DNA of 64,000 nt from assembly GCF_009936235.1 (NCBI RefSeq), contig NZ_AP022314.1:2108001-2172000 (forward strand), given 5' to 3'. Made by a program: the position numbers and the translations under genes. Source of the DNA: Mycobacterium xenopi (GTDB taxonomy: Bacteria; Actinomycetota; Actinomycetes; Mycobacteriales; Mycobacteriaceae). The first letter of the stretch is position 1. The number at the start of each line of letters is the position of its first letter. The notes under the pieces were generated by a model that was not told the DNA's origin, ran no database searches, and saw nothing but the letters and a program-made list of their open reading frames with translations. Shown here in pieces: positions 61,145 through 64,000 of the stretch.

Positions 61145-62862
61145 GACGCCGTCACCGTGTCGGTGTCACGCCCCGACCGCAGCACCGTACCCGGCATCGC
61201 GCCGGTGGCCGCGCCGTCGCGACAGACCTCGACGCCGCCGACCCACACCGAGCTGATGCCCTGGGCGTCGGCGACCAAACGGGGCGCCCCGGCAGGCAGG
61301 TCGTAGCGGGTGCGCTCGGGCCCGTGGTCGACGGTCGCCGGGTCGAACAGCACCAAATCGGCGTGCCAGCCCGGGCTGATCCGGCCCCGGTGGCGCAGCC
61401 CGTAGAGCCGGGCGGGCACATCGGTGATCAGCCGCACCGCTTCCTCAAGCGTCACCACCTGGTAGTCGCGCACGCCACGCCCGAGCAGCGACGTGGTATA
61501 GATCGCACCGCACATCATGTCGAGGTGGGCACCGGCATCCGAGCCGCCGATGACCGCGTGGGGGTGACGCCACACCTCGGCGCGTGCCCGCCAGTCAGCG
61601 GAGTCGTCGCCGGTCGACGGCGGGCTCAGCCCGGTGCGCAGTTCGTCGGCAACCACGATGTCACACAACGTGTCGAACGGCTCAGCACCGCGTGCCGCAG
61701 CGACCTCACCCACGGAACGCCCAGTGGCGTCAACGTTTTCGGGTGCGAACGTCTCGACGACGATCAGCCGCTCCCACTGCGACAGTCCCCGCAGCACGCC
61801 GGCCTCCTCCGACTGGGCACCCTCGTTGAGGCGGCGGCGCACCTGCGGATCGGCGAGCGCCTTGAGCCGCTCGGGCACCGGCAGATGCATGGTCTCGCGC
61901 CAGCCCGGAAACCCGTCGAGCACAAAGCCGGTCAAGAACGACAGCCGAATCTTCATGGTGTGCGGCAAGGTGAGCGCCACCACCCGCCCGCCGCGCTGCG
62001 CGGCGACCTCGGAGGCCCGCAGTTGCCCCTTGTGCCCAGCGGGGTTCGCCGCCGACACCCCCAGCACGTTCCAGTTCAGCGGCCTGTCGGCGGCCAGCGA
62101 CATTTCGGTGAGCAGCGCGATCTCGTCGTCGGTGAAGCCGGACAGGCAACCAGGGACGATCGCTTCGAGCGTGGTGCCTGGATGACCGCGCACACCGGCG
62201 GCCAGGGCCACCAGCTCGTCGCGGGATGCGGCACGCGACGGCACGGGCTGGCCGGCGCCGTCGTTGTGGGTGTGCGACTGCGACGTCGAAAACCCCAGCG
62301 CCCCATCGGCTAGCGCATCTTCGAGCAACTTCACCATGCGTTCGATCTGTTCGTCGCTGGCCTGTCCGCCGACTGCGTCGTCGCCCATCACCGCGAGCCG
62401 CAGCGCCGAATGCCCAACCAGAAACCCGGCATTGACGGCGGTATGGCCCTCGAGCCGTTTGAGCCAGTCACCGAACGAGGACCACTGCCAGTCCAGCCCG
62501 GCCCGCAATGCATCCAGCGGCATGCCTTCCACCCTCGCCAGCATCCGGGTCAGGTAATCCTGTTGACCGGCCGCCGCGGGTGCCAGCGTAAACCCGCAAT
62601 TGCCACCGAAGACCGTGGTGACACCGTGCTGCACCGACGGGCTGGCGGTCGGGTCCCAAAACAGCTGCGCGTCGTAGTGGGTGTGCAGGTCGACAAATCC
62701 CGGTGCAAGGGTCAAACCTTGCGCATCAACAGTTTTCGAGGCCAGCTCATCGATGTCGCCGACGGCGGCGATGCGCCCGTCTTTAACACCGACCGCACCG
62801 CGGCGAGCTGGTGCCCCGGTGCCGTCGACGATGTTGGCGTCACGGACTAGCAGGTCTAGCAT
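61141..62862 (-). CDS. N-acyl-D-amino-acid deacylase-like amidohydrolase
   Basis: 573-residue amidohydrolase-superfamily enzyme: LAPGFVDLHTHYDAQLFWDP (metal HxH) near residue 55, GGNCGFTLAP, GHSALRL, SQSHTHNDGAG, a late GGSDAGAHLDM and C-terminal GLRHRGRISPGWHADLVLFD. AAGGAGG upstream fixes the ATG at 62862, so the longer frame from 63000 is rejected. The family removes acyl groups from D-amino acids or opens cyclic amides. It overlaps the upstream amidohydrolase by 7 bases and the downstream P450 by 4. Confidence 0.9.
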   Translation of the reverse strand: MLDLLVRDANIVDGTGAPARRGAVGVKDGRIAAVGDIDELASKTVDAQGLTLAPGFVDLHTHYDAQLFWDPTASPSVQHGVTTVFGGNCGFTLAPAAAGQQDYLTRMLARVEGMPLDALRAGLDWQWSSFGDWLKRLEGHTAVNAGFLVGHSALRLAVMGDDAVGGQASDEQIERMVKLLEDALADGALGFSTSQSHTHNDGAGQPVPSRAASRDELVALAAGVRGHPGTTLEAIVPGCLSGFTDDEIALLTEMSLAADRPLNWNVLGVSAANPAGHKGQLRASEVAAQRGGRVVALTLPHTMKIRLSFLTGFVLDGFPGWRETMHLPVPERLKALADPQVRRRLNEGAQSEEAGVLRGLSQWERLIVVETFAPENVDATGRSVGEVAAARGAEPFDTLCDIVVADELRTGLSPPSTGDDSADWRARAEVWRHPHAVIGGSDAGAHLDMMCGAIYTTSLLGRGVRDYQVVTLEEAVRLITDVPARLYGLRHRGRISPGWHADLVLFDPATVDHGPERTRYDLPAGAPRLVADAQGISSVWVGGVEVCRDGAATGAMPGTVLRSGRDTDTVTAS

Positions 62863-64000
62863 GGCCCCTCCTTGAGCCAGCCGATATCCGGCAACGGGTG
62901 GCGGAAAAGCTCGGCGGCGTTGCGGTGCGTGATCCGCGCGGCGTCCTCGGCGGACAAGCCCGCGACGTTGCGCGCCACCACCTGTTGGGTGTCCGGCCAC
63001 GTAGAGTCGGCGTGCGGATAGTCGCTTTCGACCAGAATGCGGTCGGCCCCAATCGCATCCAGCGCCCCGAAAGCGTGCGGATCGTCGATCGAGCAGAACC
63101 AGAAGTTGCGGTGCAGCACCTCGCTGGGCAACAGATCACTTTTCCAGGACCCGGCATCGCGTCCCGACGCCGAATGGGCGAGCACGTAATCGGCCCGGTC
63201 GGCGAGCATGGCCGCCCAGCCCAGCCCGCCCTCGGCCAGGGTGATGTTCAGCCGTGGGAAGCGCACCGGCACACCGGACCACAGCATGTCCGCGCAGGCC
63301 ACCAAACCGTTGACCGGAAACAACGTGGTGATGGTCTCGAATGGGGTGTCCGGCGCGGGAATCGGCGCCCACTGCGCCGACCCGGTGTGCAGGCACACCA
63401 CGGTGTCGGTCTCCTCGCAGGCGGCGAAGAACGGATCCCACACGCCGGTGTGCAGGCTCGGCAGTCCGCACTGGGCCGGCAGCTCCGGGAAGCTGACCGC
63501 CTTGAAGCCGCGCTCAGCGTTGCGGCGCACCTCGTCGGCGGCCAGCTGCGGGTCGGCCAGCCACGGCAGCTGCAGCGGGATGATCCGCTCCGGGAAGCTG
63601 CCGGCCCAGACCTCCAGATGCCAGTCGTTCCACGCCCGCAGCACCGCCAGCCCCAGCTCGGGGTCCTTGCTCTTCCAGAACACCGTGCCGGAGAACCCGG
63701 CGATCAGCGACGGGAAGTTCAGCGACGCCCAAATGCCTGCCAAGTCCATGTCGGCGATGCGGGCCTTGATGTCCCAACAACCGCGCCGCATCTCGTCGAA
63801 CCGGGCGGGCTCCATGCTCCATTCCTCGGGCGGCCGACCGACCACCGCATTGAGCCCCACATTGGGGTATTCGCCGTCCTCGTAGCGCCAGACCTGGCGC
63901 CCGTCGCCGGTTTCGACGACCTTCGGGGCCCGCTCGGCCAGCGCGGCCGGCAGTCGGCCATCGAACATGTCGGGTGGCTCGATGACGTGGTCGTCGACAG
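62856..64000 (-). CDS. amidohydrolase family 2 enzyme, 5' end outside the window
   Basis: TIM-barrel metal hydrolase/decarboxylase of the aminocarboxymuconate-semialdehyde decarboxylase-like group. The frame stays open to the window edge, and the residues before Met at 63968 read DDHVIEPPDMFDG, the conserved first-strand metal motif, so the true start lies beyond base 64000. Other landmarks are VCLHTGSAQW, the LAEGGLGWAAML strand and VESDYPHADSTWPD (late Asp). Such enzymes decarboxylate or hydrolyse small acids. It is the first visible gene of the coupled amidohydrolase, deacylase and P450 operon. Confidence 0.9.
   Translation of the reverse strand, partial: VDDHVIEPPDMFDGRLPAALAERAPKVVETGDGRQVWRYEDGEYPNVGLNAVVGRPPEEWSMEPARFDEMRRGCWDIKARIADMDLAGIWASLNFPSLIAGFSGTVFWKSKDPELGLAVLRAWNDWHLEVWAGSFPERIIPLQLPWLADPQLAADEVRRNAERGFKAVSFPELPAQCGLPSLHTGVWDPFFAACEETDTVVCLHTGSAQWAPIPAPDTPFETITTLFPVNGLVACADMLWSGVPVRFPRLNITLAEGGLGWAAMLADRADYVLAHSASGRDAGSWKSDLLPSEVLHRNFWFCSIDDPHAFGALDAIGADRILVESDYPHADSTWPDTQQVVARNVAGLSAEDAARITHRNAAELFRHPLPDIGWLKEGPC

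Overview
The window is high-GC actinobacterial DNA and is best read as a slow-growing Mycobacterium other than M. tuberculosis. The main evidence is a complete FAS-II mycolic-acid operon (fabD-acpM-kasA-kasB-accD6) beside mabR and aceE. Also present are mscR, glpD1, ptpA/ptkA, ahpE, cobD, cobC, an RNase HI/phosphatase fusion and CYP124, in the same relative order as M. tuberculosis Rv2228c to Rv2266 but presented in reverse. An Rv2298-like aldo/keto reductase and an Rv2287-like antiporter (YjcE) extend this synteny to the left. Gene identities come from recalled family sequences and motifs; no search was run.

Left part (1-19.7 kb) is accessory-rich: the carrier/thioesterase end of a nonribosomal peptide synthetase (cut by the window edge) converging on a P450; an aldo/keto reductase divergent from an SDR plus SRPBCC pair; a REP13E12-type HNH protein; a lipoprotein and an antiporter; a second P450 divergent from an operon of two M24-fold proteins and a VOC protein (10.6-13.5 kb); a PknD-like receptor kinase with six NHL repeats; a cutinase; CYP124; an orphan protein with a nuclease-like motif; and an MmpS-like protein.

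Middle part (19.7-38.5 kb): a frameshifted catalase-like peroxidase followed by cytochrome b561 and a dehydrogenase; an Hsp70-like membrane protein; mycothiol-dependent MscR coupled to a metallo-beta-lactamase-fold hydrolase; a lipid kinase coupled to an AGPS-like flavoprotein, divergent from a TetR gene and glpD1; then a flavin monooxygenase-TetR-methyltransferase cassette with palindromic upstream sites and an amidohydrolase remnant, lying between glpD1 and accD6.

Right part (38.5-64 kb): the mycolate elongation operon runs leftward, headed by a probable MabR-controlled promoter, with aceE and mabR upstream. Beyond it lie small conserved mycobacterial genes, ahpE, a tRNA-Val, a second cutinase, an epoxide hydrolase, cobD, the SURF1-ptpA-ptkA operon, the overlapping cobC-Nif3-zinc ribbon-RNase H operon, and a tightly overlapping amidohydrolase, D-aminoacylase and P450 operon that runs off the right edge.

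Four genes (cutinase at 15.4 kb, catalase-like at 19.7 kb, cobC at 55.9 kb, Nif3 at 56.9 kb) appear frameshifted at or near GC-rich runs. This may be assembly error rather than decay. The most unusual candidate system is the P450/M24/degenerate M24/VOC locus, where the second M24 protein has lost three of five metal ligands.
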